Source: an uncultured Granulosicoccus sp. | GTDB taxonomy: Bacteria; Pseudomonadota; Gammaproteobacteria; Granulosicoccales; Granulosicoccaceae | Direction of reading: 5' to 3' | NCBI GenBank assembly: GCA_947495035.1 | Contig: CANLXI010000003.1 | Span: 124,001-188,000 of the forward strand | DNA length: 64,000 bases | Part shown: positions 8,078 through 16,306 of the stretch, piece after piece | How positions within the stretch are numbered: position 1 is the first letter of the stretch | Layout of the letters: the number at the start of each line of letters is the position of its first letter | Notes under the pieces: model-generated | Seen by the model: the letters and a program-made list of their open reading frames with translations, nothing else | Told to the model about the DNA's origin: nothing | The model's database searches: none | Translations under genes and position numbers: made by a program

Positions 8078-9346
8078 TCAGCCCTTGCCTTTCCAGGGAA
8101 CCAGAATCCTCTCGGCCCAGCGCATCAGCATGTCGATGCCGAAGCCGATCACGCCAATCAGGATGATGCCCATGATGACGATGTCGGTATTCTGGAACTT
8201 GGAGGCGGTCATGATCATCATGCCGGCACCCTGTTCGGCGGCAACCAGCTCGGCCGCCACCACGGTTCCCCAGCACACACCCATGGCCACACGGGCTCCG
8301 GTGAATATCTCGGGCAGGGAGTTCGGAATGATGACGTAGCGCATGATCTGTTTCTTGTTGGCACCGAGCGAGTAGGCGGCGTGAACCTTGGAAATCTTCA
8401 CGCCGGAAACACCGGAACGCGCGGCAATGGCCATGATCCACAAGGCTGCCAGAAACAGCAGGATGATCTTTCCGGCTTCGCCGATACCTGCCCAGATGAT
8501 GACCAGAGGAATCAGGGCAAGTGGTGGAACCGGTCGCATGAATTCCACGATCGGATCAAACCAGCCGCGAAACCAGTTGCTCAGTCCCATGGCATAGCCC
8601 AGCGGTATCCCGACCAGAGCGCCCAGCAGGAAACCGACAATAACCCGGAACAGTGAGTAGCCCAGATGCTCGGCAAGGGTGAAATTCCTGAATCCTTCAC
8701 TGGCGATTTTCACGGTGCGCTCCCATACCTTTTCGGGGGCCGGCAAGTACAGCGGTTCCATTTGCCAACCGCGCGTCGGTTCGAAGTTCGGCGTTCCCTT
8801 GTCGGAGAGTGTCACGGTACCGCCGTCGACATCGACGCTGGCGCCGGGACTGATGGCCTGGCCGTCGATGGCAACGACTTGCAGTTTGTCGCCATCTGAT
8901 GCTTCATCGTTCCTGATGACATTGATCAGCTTCGTTCGCCATTGGGCAACACTGGTCGAATCATTGAGGGCGAAGCCCTCACCCGGTTCGATTTCCGGCG
9001 CGCTGGCAGAGGCTTCGCGAGGGTGTACCAGAACGGTGACCGTCGCATCGTCGGTTTCCCGAGCCTGGTTTTGCGCTGTATAGGTGAAAGTGGCGGTGCC
9101 TTCGAATGGTGCCGGGGCATGCAGGGATGCCGGCAGCAGCGTCGAGCCGGTGAATATGCCCCATAGCAGAAACAGCGTTGCGATGGAAATCACGCTGGCA
9201 ATGCGGTTGGGTCGTACGGCGCTCTCGTCGCCGAAGGTCACGGTTTTTCTTGAAGAGAAAACCCGTTGATGCGCACCTGCAATGAGTTTGGTGACGATCA
9301 GGTAAGCGACAGTGAATATGGAGACGTAAATCAGTAGAGGGATCAT
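8078..9346 (-). CDS. tauC: TauC/SsuC-type ABC permease with an inserted cadherin/VCBS-like domain
   Basis: This is the inner-membrane permease of a taurine, sulfonate or nitrate-type importer. The C-terminal 220 residues are a standard permease: 'LYLPAPEKVW', 'GYSLFRVIVGFLLGALVGIPLGYAMG', 'PIVEFMRPVPPLALIPLVIIWAGIGE' and the EAA-like loop 'AAYSLGANKKQIMRYVIIPNSLPEIFTG'. It has 422 residues against the usual 250-280. The extra part is an additional N-terminal helix (residues 1-22) plus about 120 residues (75-195) between the second helix and 'LYLPAP'. That insert contains 'ATFTYTAQNQARETDDATVTVLV' and 'IRNDEASDGDKLQVVAIDG', as in cadherin/VCBS repeats. It overlaps tauB by 4 bases. Confidence 0.85.
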   Translation of the reverse strand: MIPLLIYVSIFTVAYLIVTKLIAGAHQRVFSSRKTVTFGDESAVRPNRIASVISIATLFLLWGIFTGSTLLPASLHAPAPFEGTATFTYTAQNQARETDDATVTVLVHPREASASAPEIEPGEGFALNDSTSVAQWRTKLINVIRNDEASDGDKLQVVAIDGQAISPGASVDVDGGTVTLSDKGTPNFEPTRGWQMEPLYLPAPEKVWERTVKIASEGFRNFTLAEHLGYSLFRVIVGFLLGALVGIPLGYAMGLSNWFRGWFDPIVEFMRPVPPLALIPLVIIWAGIGEAGKIILLFLAALWIMAIAARSGVSGVKISKVHAAYSLGANKKQIMRYVIIPNSLPEIFTGARVAMGVCWGTVVAAELVAAEQGAGMMIMTASKFQNTDIVIMGIILIGVIGFGIDMLMRWAERILVPWKGKG

Positions 9347-10149
9347 TGCGCGGCCTCCGTTGTACCCATGATTTCCTCTTCCATGTCCCAGATCATGTTC
9401 AGAATCTCCTCTCTGGTTGATGCAAAATCAGGGTGCTTCTTCACTTCTCTCAGGTCCGATTCCACGCCGAGTTCGGCAAATGGCAGCTGGTACTCCTTGT
9501 GTATTCGGCCTGGTCGTGGTGCCATGACGATCAATCGCTCACCCAGCAGCAACGCCTCTTCCACCGAGTGCGTGATCAGAATGATGGTCTTGCCGGTCTC
9601 CTTCCACAGCTTCAGTACCAGGCTTTGCATCTTTTCGCGGGTCAGTGCATCCAGTGCGCCCAGAGGCTCGTCCATCAGGATGACATCGGGGTCATTGGCA
9701 AGGCAGCGAGCCAGGGCGACACGTTGCTGCATGCCACCGGATAATTCATAAACCGCCTTTTCCTTGAACTCGCGCAGGCCGACGACATCGAGCAGATGAT
9801 TCACCACAATGGCCTTCTCCTTTTCCGGAGTGCCTTTCATCAACAGCCCGAAACCCACGTTCTCCCTGACTGACATCCACTCGAACAATGCCCCTTGCTG
9901 AAATACCATGCCGCGTTCGGCATCGGGTCCCACGATATCGTGATCGTTCAATACCAGCCGCCCTTCGGTAGGGGCAAGGAAACCGGCAACGATATTGAGC
10001 AAGGTTGTCTTGCCACACCCGGATGGGCCGAGCACGCTGAGAAGTTCCCCTTTGTTAAGCGTCAATGAGACGTCCTTCAGTGCATGCACTGTCTCGCCGT
10101 TGGGGATGTCGAAGCGCATCGACAGATGTTCCAGAATCAGTTTACCCAC
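9343..10149 (-). CDS. tauB: TauB/SsuB-type ABC transporter ATP-binding protein
   Basis: This 268-residue ATPase energises the adjacent permease. It has the Walker A motif 'GPSGCGKTT', the Q-loop in 'GMVFQQGALFEWMSV', the ABC signature 'YELSGGMQQRVALARCLA', Walker B 'VILMDEPLGALD' and the switch His in 'ILITHSVEEA'. 'VIVMAPRPGRI' follows, typical of the nitrate/sulfonate/taurine subfamily. Its stop overlaps the permease start (9343-9346), which argues for equal translation of the two. The substrate is inferred from the operon. Confidence 0.9.
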   Translation of the reverse strand: MGKLILEHLSMRFDIPNGETVHALKDVSLTLNKGELLSVLGPSGCGKTTLLNIVAGFLAPTEGRLVLNDHDIVGPDAERGMVFQQGALFEWMSVRENVGFGLLMKGTPEKEKAIVVNHLLDVVGLREFKEKAVYELSGGMQQRVALARCLANDPDVILMDEPLGALDALTREKMQSLVLKLWKETGKTIILITHSVEEALLLGERLIVMAPRPGRIHKEYQLPFAELGVESDLREVKKHPDFASTREEILNMIWDMEEEIMGTTEAAQ

Positions 10150-10214
10150 ACCAATCTCCCTTGACTGCCAGAGTCAGAGCTCTGTTACTCGTGTTCATCG
10201 AATGAAGAAGTGAC

Positions 10215-10236
10215 CGGCGCCACGAATGTGGCGCCG
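10215..10236 (-). promoter_or_regulatory. Intercistronic hairpin between binding-protein and ATPase genes
   Basis: A perfect 9-bp stem (CGGCGCCAC / GTGGCGCCG) with a four-base loop lies 16 bases after the binding-protein stop. It probably protects the upstream message or terminates part of transcription, so that the binding protein is made in excess. Confidence 0.6.
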
Positions 10237-10251
10237 ATGGCAGAGCCTTGT

Positions 10252-11253
10252 TTACATGTCGTGGGCTGCCTGCAAGGGACCGATATTGACTGCATCGACA
10301 TAGCTGTCGAGAGCCGAGTCGATCGAACCGGCTTCGACGAAGACATCGGCAACACCCTTCATGAATTCGGCCGCATTGCCACCCAGCCATTTCTCGGACA
10401 GCTGTTCTTCGACGGACGGGAATTTCATGGTCGAGATGGCACTCTTGGCGGCCTCGAGATCCATGCCGGACCCTTCAGCGATGAGTGCCAGCATGTCCTC
10501 ATTCTGATTGGCGTTCCAGTCTTCGTTGGCGGCCGCAGTCACGGACAGGAACTTCGCCACCAGCTCACCGTTCTCGGCGATGAAGGATGCTGGTGCCGTA
10601 GTGACATCGAATACCAGTATGCCAAGTTCTTCCTTTTCTTCACCTGTCAGCAGTGAGTTGCCATACTCTCTCATGCGGGTCAGACCACCGCCGTAACCAC
10701 AGGCAAAATCCACAGCGCCCTGCCCCAGTGCGGCAGCGCCTTCCGGTGGTGCCATGTCGACAATCTGCAGGCTGGCCAGGTCGATACCGAAGTGGTCCAT
10801 CTGACGCAGAAAGCCATAGTGGGCAGCGGTACCCAGCGGTACGGCGACTTTCTTGCCGGCCAGTTCACCGGCGCTGTCCTTGTCGATTTCAAGGTCTGCA
10901 TTGATGATGCAGTTGTCGTTGTCCGAGTAGCTGACTGCAACATCGAGTACTTGCAGATCCTGCCCACCGGATGCGGCTACCACGAAGGGAGGTACGCCCT
11001 GTGAGACAGACAGGTGAACATCACCGGATGCCATTGCAGCACTCATGGCGGTGCCGGTTTCGAAGGATACCCATTTTACCGGTATGCCCAGAGCCTCATC
11101 GTAGGCTCCGGAGTCCTTGGCAGCGATCATCGGCATGGGCCATTCCAGAAAGTATCCGACGGTCAGTTCGTCAAGGTCCTGAGCCATGGCCACTTGGGTG
11201 GACAGGGCTGACACCGTGCCCACAATCAGTGCGCGTGTAATACGAAAATTCAT
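10252..11253 (-). CDS. tauA: TauA-like periplasmic substrate-binding protein
   Basis: This 333-residue protein captures the substrate for the tauBC-type transporter in the periplasm. A signal peptide spans residues 1-24 (cleavage after AMA). TauA-type landmarks follow: 'GTAMSAAMASGDVHLS', 'LAGKKVAVPLGTAAHYGFLRQMDHFGI', 'IVDMAPPEGAAALGQGAVDFACGYG' and 'PASFIAENGELVAKFL'. AGGAG lies just upstream of the ATG on the minus strand, a good ribosome-binding site. It is the first gene of the operon. Taurine is the best guess; related sulfonates or amines cannot be excluded. Confidence 0.8.
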   Translation of the reverse strand: MNFRITRALIVGTVSALSTQVAMAQDLDELTVGYFLEWPMPMIAAKDSGAYDEALGIPVKWVSFETGTAMSAAMASGDVHLSVSQGVPPFVVAASGGQDLQVLDVAVSYSDNDNCIINADLEIDKDSAGELAGKKVAVPLGTAAHYGFLRQMDHFGIDLASLQIVDMAPPEGAAALGQGAVDFACGYGGGLTRMREYGNSLLTGEEKEELGILVFDVTTAPASFIAENGELVAKFLSVTAAANEDWNANQNEDMLALIAEGSGMDLEAAKSAISTMKFPSVEEQLSEKWLGGNAAEFMKGVADVFVEAGSIDSALDSYVDAVNIGPLQAAHDM

Positions 11254-11503
11254 ATCTTTCTCCTAGCGAGGTCATTAGCTGGCCTTGGGCCGAAGCTTTC
11301 ATCGTTGTCGCATCAGCACGATATACAGGTTTCATATGACAGAACTTGAATATCGCAATATGAGGCTAATGGTGAATGCCCAGTCAGGTCAATGTTTTTC
11401 TCCGAATCAGACCGGTTTCCTGTCTGTTACGAGAAGTGTCGGGCGAACACGCATTTTCATGCCTCGAGGATCTCATTGACAGTCATACGGGTCTGTATTA
11501 AGT
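11254..11503. other. Divergent regulatory region between the transporter operon and the flavoprotein gene
   Basis: The 307-base gap 11254-11560 has no convincing ORF. It holds the tauA-like ribosome-binding site, the ATATCGC-type half-sites at 11318-11356, and a TTGACA hexamer at 11476-11481. Its right-hand part is clearly AT-rich. Confidence 0.55.
11318..11356. promoter_or_regulatory. Candidate operator: ACGATAT ... ATATCGC before the transporter operon
   Basis: ACGATAT (11318-11324) and ATATCGC (11350-11356) are 32 bases apart centre to centre. They match the half-sites before the IclR gene, but face the other way. This is a weak candidate based on short matches. Confidence 0.3.
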
Positions 11504-11532
11504 TTTAAATCAAGGAATATGAGTTTTATAAT
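11504..11532 (+). promoter_or_regulatory. Sigma-70-like promoter of the flavoprotein gene
   Basis: TTTAAA (11504-11509) and a perfect TATAAT (11527-11532) are separated by 17 bases. GGAGG (11547-11551) and the GTG start (11561) follow, so the leader would be only about 20 bases. A TTGACA at 11476 has no good -10 at normal spacing. Confidence 0.5.
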
Positions 11533-11560
11533 ATAGAACTTTTTTTGGAGGTGCTTTCAG

Positions 11561-12859
11561 GTGAGCAACGATCCGGTTCGGGAGATTCACTGGCCGACAA
11601 CAGCGACGGCCAGACCGCCTTGCTCGCGCCTTGAAGAGGATACGACGGCAGATGTCGTCATCATCGGTGGAGGTCTGACCGGCTGTCGCACCGCACTGGG
11701 ACTGGCCGAGGCAGGCCTTTCGGTGGTTCTGCTGGAGGCCCGAGACATCGGTTGGGGAGCCTCGGGGCGCAGTGGTGGACAATGCAACCCTGTCTGGCGC
11801 CAGACCCCGGATGAGCTGGCAAGCCGCTTTGGTGACGCGCGTGCAGAGCTTCTTGTCAGAACCACATTGAGTGCGGCAGATGATCTGTTTCACGATATCG
11901 AACACTACGATGTCGAATGCGATGCGGTTCAGAACGGTTGGGTGCAGGCGGCGCATACCCGTCAGAGCAGGCGATCTCTGGAGCATCTGCAGGCCGGCTG
12001 GTCGCAGGCAGGCGCCCGAATCGATCTGCTCGAGGCAGAGCAGGTCAAGGACATGAGCGGTTCACCAGCCTATCGCTTTGCCCTGTTTCATCAGGCGGGC
12101 GGGCATGTGCATCCACTGTCACTGACGCGTGGTTATGCGCGTGCAGCGCAGGCGCGTGGCGCACGGATTTTCTGTGAAGAGCCGGTGCAATCCATGGAGC
12201 GGCGAGACGGGAAATGGAAGGTCAGCACAGTGAAGGGCAGTGTGACAGCCGAACAGGTGGTGCAGACAACCAATGGCTATACCGGAACCTCACCGTCACC
12301 GGGTTTGCAGAAGACGTTCTTGCCGCTCGTGAGCATTGCCCTGGCGACAGAGCCCCTGAGTGAGTCGCTGCGAGCAACCGTGCTGCCCGGTTCGGTTACC
12401 TTGTCCGATACCCGCCTGGCCATCTATTTCTGCCGATATGACCGCGATGGTCGCCTGATCTTCGGTTGTGTCGGGAGCTCCGAGCACGTAGGCAAGCTGG
12501 CCATTGCTCGTTTGCAGAAGGGGCTGCATACGGTCTTTCCGCAACTGCGGGGCACGGCGTTGGAGCGTACCTGGGGAGGGCGTATCGCGGTCACGCCGGA
12601 GATGATGCCGCACATTCATGAGCCAGCACCGGGGCTGACGTCTGCTCTCGGTTTCAGTGGTCGCGGTATTGCCATGACCTCGGTCATGGGCCGTGCACTG
12701 ACTCGCAAGGTGCTGGGAGAGCCCGAGAGCAGTCTGCCATTTCCCGTACAGCCCGTAAGCGCCATACCGTTTCATGGTCCATTGAAGGCCATGATCCCCA
12801 TGGCAGCCCCCGCCATGAGCGTCAAGGATCGTCTGGATTCGATGATGGGAGGGCTTTGA
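11561..12859 (+). CDS. FAD-dependent amine/amino-acid oxidoreductase (DAO family, PuuB-like)
   Basis: This 432-residue flavoprotein probably oxidises a C-N bond in an amine or amino acid, releasing aldehyde or keto acid and ammonia. Residues 31-60 form the FAD-binding Rossmann motif (DVVIIGGGLTGCRTALGLAEAG...LLEA). 'GWGASGRSGGQCNP' follows, the loop near the flavin shared by PuuB-type oxidases. The C-terminal 'WGGRIAVTPEMMPHI' and 'GFSGRGIAMTSVMGRAL' complete the DAO fold. It starts at GTG after a strong GGAGG. It is divergent from the taurine-type importer, so it may act on the imported compound. Whether the electron acceptor is oxygen or a quinone is not visible. Confidence 0.8.
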   Translation: MSNDPVREIHWPTTATARPPCSRLEEDTTADVVIIGGGLTGCRTALGLAEAGLSVVLLEARDIGWGASGRSGGQCNPVWRQTPDELASRFGDARAELLVRTTLSAADDLFHDIEHYDVECDAVQNGWVQAAHTRQSRRSLEHLQAGWSQAGARIDLLEAEQVKDMSGSPAYRFALFHQAGGHVHPLSLTRGYARAAQARGARIFCEEPVQSMERRDGKWKVSTVKGSVTAEQVVQTTNGYTGTSPSPGLQKTFLPLVSIALATEPLSESLRATVLPGSVTLSDTRLAIYFCRYDRDGRLIFGCVGSSEHVGKLAIARLQKGLHTVFPQLRGTALERTWGGRIAVTPEMMPHIHEPAPGLTSALGFSGRGIAMTSVMGRALTRKVLGEPESSLPFPVQPVSAIPFHGPLKAMIPMAAPAMSVKDRLDSMMGGL

Positions 12860-12922
12860 ACCGACAGTGGCATCATGACGTCTTTTACTGCATGATTCGA
12901 ATGTCCCTGAACCTGTCATGAT

Positions 12923-13957
12923 GTGATATCCGGCGTGTCTGAGCAATTGACCGAATCTCCAGCCGAGCAGCAAGCCTGGGCTTTGCTGATGGCAGCACGC
13001 TCGCTGATGGATGAGTGGCTGGCCAATGATGTTTCCCATGGCTCGTCGAATGCCGGTGACATTGCGTTGCGCTATTCGCATGGGGATGGCTCGGTATCCA
13101 GAGTGTCTGCCAGCGAAGGGCAGGTACACCTTCGCCTGCAGGCAGATAGTGGTTGGCATCAGGCAGATGACCTGCCTGTCGAGACACAACACCTGCTGGA
13201 GCTGTACCTGCCCATTCTGGGCACACCGCTGCAGCCAGCGCATGTCGTTGCGCACCTGGGGCAGAGTGTCGATGCCAGGATCGCGACTTGCAGTGGCGAT
13301 GCCTTCTTCGTAACCGGCGAGGAAAACCGCAAGCATCTGCATCGTCTGCGTTCCCTGTGTCAGGCAGTGGTGGTCGGGGCCGGTACCATCACGGCAGACG
13401 ATCCGCAGCTGACCACGCGCGCGGTCAGAGGTGAGAGTCCCGTGAGAGTCATCATCGACCCGGCCGCGCGTGTGCCTGCGGATACGCGGATTCTCAATGA
13501 CGGCCAGGCTTCCACCTGGCTGTTGCATGACAGCAAAACCGATCTGTCGGCCTGTCCCGAACTGCCTGGCTGTCGCCGAATAGCCGTTGAGTCGGACGGG
13601 AAGGCGCTGGAGCCTCGCGCCATACTTGCCGTGCTGGCAGATCAGGGAATCAGGCGAGTCTTCGTGGAAGGTGGTGGGGTAACGGTGTCGCGATTCTTCA
13701 ATGCGCGCTGTCTGCATCGTCTGCAGATTGCAACGGCTCCGGTGCTGGTCGGTGACGGCGTGCCGGCCTTGCAGATTCCGGGTGCGCAGAGCATGTTGCA
13801 GGCACTGCGTCCGGCCTACAAGCTCTACAGGATGGGTGAGGATGTCATGTGGGATTTCGAACTCGATGACAATCTCTGGGAGGGCAGGGCACACGAAGCA
13901 GAGGTGTCTTCGGCAGCCAAGGGTCCGTCGGTCACGAGGTTGTGGGCGGGGCGCTGA
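12923..13957 (+). CDS. RibD C-terminal-reductase-domain protein without deaminase domain
   Basis: This 344-residue protein has the RibD/HTP reductase fold from about residue 110: 'AHLGQSVDARIATCSGDAFFVTGEENRKHLHRLR', 'AVVVGAGTITADDPQL', 'PVRVIIDPAARVP', 'GIRRVFVEGGGVTVSRFF' and 'LQIATAPVLVGDG'. That fold uses NADPH to reduce the ribosyl side chain of the aminopyrimidine phosphate made by GTP cyclohydrolase II. The N-terminal 110 residues show no zinc deaminase motif and match nothing I recognise. GTG at 12923 is used; GTG at 12935 is possible. Its 3' end overlaps the convergent methyltransferase gene by 26 bases. Confidence 0.8.
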   Translation: MISGVSEQLTESPAEQQAWALLMAARSLMDEWLANDVSHGSSNAGDIALRYSHGDGSVSRVSASEGQVHLRLQADSGWHQADDLPVETQHLLELYLPILGTPLQPAHVVAHLGQSVDARIATCSGDAFFVTGEENRKHLHRLRSLCQAVVVGAGTITADDPQLTTRAVRGESPVRVIIDPAARVPADTRILNDGQASTWLLHDSKTDLSACPELPGCRRIAVESDGKALEPRAILAVLADQGIRRVFVEGGGVTVSRFFNARCLHRLQIATAPVLVGDGVPALQIPGAQSMLQALRPAYKLYRMGEDVMWDFELDDNLWEGRAHEAEVSSAAKGPSVTRLWAGR

Positions 13958-14843
13958 GAGGCAGCGACAGGATGTCGGTATGCCCCACGTCGAGTGACGA
14001 TTCCATGCTTGCAATATGATCGAGGCGATGCGCATGCCATTGCTCGAGAGCATCAGCTTCTGCCGGGGCCAATTCTTCGGCCGCTGCCAGCCAGCCAGCG
14101 AGCAGGGCTTGTTGCAGGGCCTGTTGGCGAGGACCGATCTGCCAATCGCTGCGCTCGACCTGACATTGCTGATGTCGGCTCAGCAATTTCGCCAGAGCCT
14201 GTCCTGCCTGCGGTCCCATTGCCGGTCCGAACCCCTTGTTGCCGAGCTGGTGCCTGTTCAGCAGAGCCATGGTTCGTACGTCGTATTGCTCTTCGGGCTG
14301 CCAACTGATGCGCCCATCGTAGTTGAGCACGAACAGAGAGGCACACTGATGGCTGATGCATTGTTCGGCCAACTGCTGTAGCCAGGCCTGTGAAGTCAGA
14401 TCCAGCAGGGCAGAGGCTGTGATCAGCTGAGCTGACTCGAAGGGCAGGGTATGCAGCTCGTTGGCAAGATCCGCCTGTTGCCAGCGTAGACGGGCACTGA
14501 AATTCATGCCTGCAACCTCGATGGCATTGGCGCTGGCGCTGACGTCAAGCCGCCTCTGGCCAGCCCATTGCCGTATCGAGATCGGCAGCTGCGTCAGGAG
14601 CATCTCGTCGTGATCGAACAGCGTCCACTCCTGCCCATGTCCAAGGTGAGGACATAGAAACCGAAAGTTGGAACCGGTGCCACAGCCCATTTCGATGACG
14701 GTCAAGCCGGGTTGCGCGCAAGCCCAGTCTGCCAGTTGTCGCGTCAGGCTCTCCGACCTGGCGTCGTGATCAGCCGGTTCGCGCAGCGTCAGCCATTCGC
14801 TACTGAATCCGGCAGGATTGCCGTTCGTCACCTGGTCTACCAT
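13932..14843 (-). CDS. Class I SAM-dependent methyltransferase
   Basis: This 303-residue protein carries the SAM-binding motif I 'VIEMGCGTGSNFRFL' near residue 50. The motif II acidic turn 'WTLFDHDEMLL' and a later 'AQLITASALLDLTSQAWL' strand-helix pair follow. The N-terminal 'SSEWLTLREPADHDARS' segment appears specific to this subfamily. The target (O-, N- or C-methylation) cannot be read from sequence. It is the last gene of a four-gene minus-strand operon and overlaps the glycosyltransferase start by 7 bases, so it probably modifies the same product. Confidence 0.8.
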   Translation of the reverse strand: MVDQVTNGNPAGFSSEWLTLREPADHDARSESLTRQLADWACAQPGLTVIEMGCGTGSNFRFLCPHLGHGQEWTLFDHDEMLLTQLPISIRQWAGQRRLDVSASANAIEVAGMNFSARLRWQQADLANELHTLPFESAQLITASALLDLTSQAWLQQLAEQCISHQCASLFVLNYDGRISWQPEEQYDVRTMALLNRHQLGNKGFGPAMGPQAGQALAKLLSRHQQCQVERSDWQIGPRQQALQQALLAGWLAAAEELAPAEADALEQWHAHRLDHIASMESSLDVGHTDILSLPLSAPPTTS

Positions 14844-15889
14844 TGCAGGGCCTCATTGAATTCCATGGCTGCCTGTGACCAGCTGCGGAGCCGGCTTCTC
14901 GCCTCTCTGGCCGCTGTTTGCAGGTCAGACCGAGTCTCCGGGTGTTCCAGAAACAGGCGCAATGCGGCGGCCAGCGCCTGGGTGTCGCCGGCTGTACACA
15001 GCAGGCCGGCGTTGGCAGGCACGGTGGCTGCCATGGCTCCGGCATCGCTGGCGACGATCGGCAAGCCGCGTGCGATGGCTTCGTCGAGCACCATGCCATA
15101 GCCTTCGTGAAAGGAGGCCAGAACGAACAGATCGGCTTCATGGTAGAGCGCACTCAGCGTCTTTTCGTCCACTTCACCGGGAAACCGTACCCGATCCTGC
15201 AGGGCCAGTGCCCGTGTCTGGGCGAACAACGCCCGGGCGACAGTCGTATCACGCTCGGCGCTGCCGGCGCAGACCAGATTCCACGGAAGGTCACGAAGAC
15301 TGGCCAGCGCATCGAGCAGAACGCGGTGTCCCTTGCGCTGCGTGAGCGTCGCAACGCACAGCAGTCGAGGTGTCCCGGTGCCGGAGCCTGCGGCCAGTGG
15401 CGCGCTGTCTGTGCCGGGGCAGACGGTGACTATCGCTGTATCGGGGACACGGTAGTCGCGCAGTGACAGAGCTGTGGTTTCACTGGTCGTGATGATTCGG
15501 TCTACCTGAGCCAGGGCAGCGGACTCCTCCTGTTTCAGCTGTCTGGCAGTGTCGACGTCGATGCCGGTCTCCAGTGCCAGCGGGTGATGTACCAGTGAGA
15601 TCAGACGCAAGCGGCCTGCCTGCGTTGACAAAGGCTCCGCCAGGACGCCACCAGCCAGACCGTCGATCAGCACCAGGGCGCCATCGGGAAGACCCGCCAG
15701 GCAGGCTTGCGCATGTGCCCTGTCGCGGGCATCGGGAAACGGAAAACTCTCACCAAGGGTGATCAGCTCTACGGGTCTGCCAAGCTGGCGCAGACCCTGA
15801 ATGATGCGCCTGTCATAGCGATAGCCACCCGTGAGCGTGTCGATGTCACCGGGGATCAGGAAATACAGCGTGTCGATCGAGCGTCTCAA
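14837..15889 (-). CDS. GT4-type glycosyltransferase
   Basis: This 350-residue GT-B-fold enzyme transfers a sugar from an activated nucleotide donor. The C-terminal donor domain shows '[20 protein letters not shown]', 'VCAGSAERD', '[46 protein letters not shown]', with the [11 protein letters not shown]-x7-E motif. The N-terminus has the glycine-rich '[22 protein letters not shown]'. Its ATG overlaps the PTPS-like gene's stop by 4 bases and its own end overlaps the methyltransferase, so expression is tightly linked. The acceptor is unknown. Confidence 0.87.
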   Translation of the reverse strand: MRRSIDTLYFLIPGDIDTLTGGYRYDRRIIQGLRQLGRPVELITLGESFPFPDARDRAHAQACLAGLPDGALVLIDGLAGGVLAEPLSTQAGRLRLISLVHHPLALETGIDVDTARQLKQEESAALAQVDRIITTSETTALSLRDYRVPDTAIVTVCPGTDSAPLAAGSGTGTPRLLCVATLTQRKGHRVLLDALASLRDLPWNLVCAGSAERDTTVARALFAQTRALALQDRVRFPGEVDEKTLSALYHEADLFVLASFHEGYGMVLDEAIARGLPIVASDAGAMAATVPANAGLLCTAGDTQALAAALRLFLEHPETRSDLQTAAREARSRLRSWSQAAMEFNEALQW

Positions 15890-16290
15890 GCGGGCAGATC
15901 ACCTTCGAAGGCTGCCCAGGCAATATGGGATTCATGCAGAGTCACCTTCATTGTGGTCAGCCCCCTGGCCGCTGGACCCAGTTCACCGGCGCTGATGCGG
16001 GCGGCAATTCTGTCGAAAATGACAGCCGCCAGAAATTCGGTGGTTGTATTCTTGCCAGCGAATTCGGGGACTTCGTCCAGGTTCTGGTAGTTGAGGTCGG
16101 CCAGAACGGCAGCCAGTTGCTGGCTGGCCAGACCGATATCCACCACCAGTCCGTCATCATCGAGCTGCGGGCGACGCATTTCAAGGTCGACCACATAGGT
16201 AGCTCCGTGCATGCGTTGTGCCGGCCCGAATATCTCACCCTTGAAACTGTGGGCGATCATGAAATGTTCTCTGACGTTCAGACTGTACAC
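15886..16290 (-). CDS. 6-pyruvoyl-tetrahydropterin-synthase-fold protein with altered active site
   Basis: This 134-residue protein has the PTPS/QueD fold: '[12 protein letters not shown]', '[13 protein letters not shown]', 'GLVVDIG', 'NTTTEFLA' and '[10 protein letters not shown]'. Against E. coli QueD it keeps two zinc-type histidines (14, 28) and the late Glu. It replaces the third zinc His by Ala 30, lacks the catalytic Cys (Ala 24 region), and has 'NYQNLDE' in place of the D-H-H dyad segment. It is therefore unlikely to be a standard 6-carboxytetrahydropterin synthase. GTG at 16290 is chosen by family alignment; an ATG at 16362 would overlap the upstream gene. It is the second gene of the operon. 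Confidence 0.8.
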   Translation of the reverse strand: MYSLNVREHFMIAHSFKGEIFGPAQRMHGATYVVDLEMRRPQLDDDGLVVDIGLASQQLAAVLADLNYQNLDEVPEFAGKNTTTEFLAAVIFDRIAARISAGELGPAARGLTTMKVTLHESHIAWAAFEGDLPA

Positions 16291-16306
16291 AGGCAGGTAT
16301 CCGGTT

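Noticed and set aside
12296..14053. 585-residue open frame on the minus strand across the flavoprotein and RibD-like genes
   Set aside because: Its composition is rich in Arg, His, Gln and Cys with no family motif. Both plus-strand genes under it have clear domains, so it is an antisense shadow.
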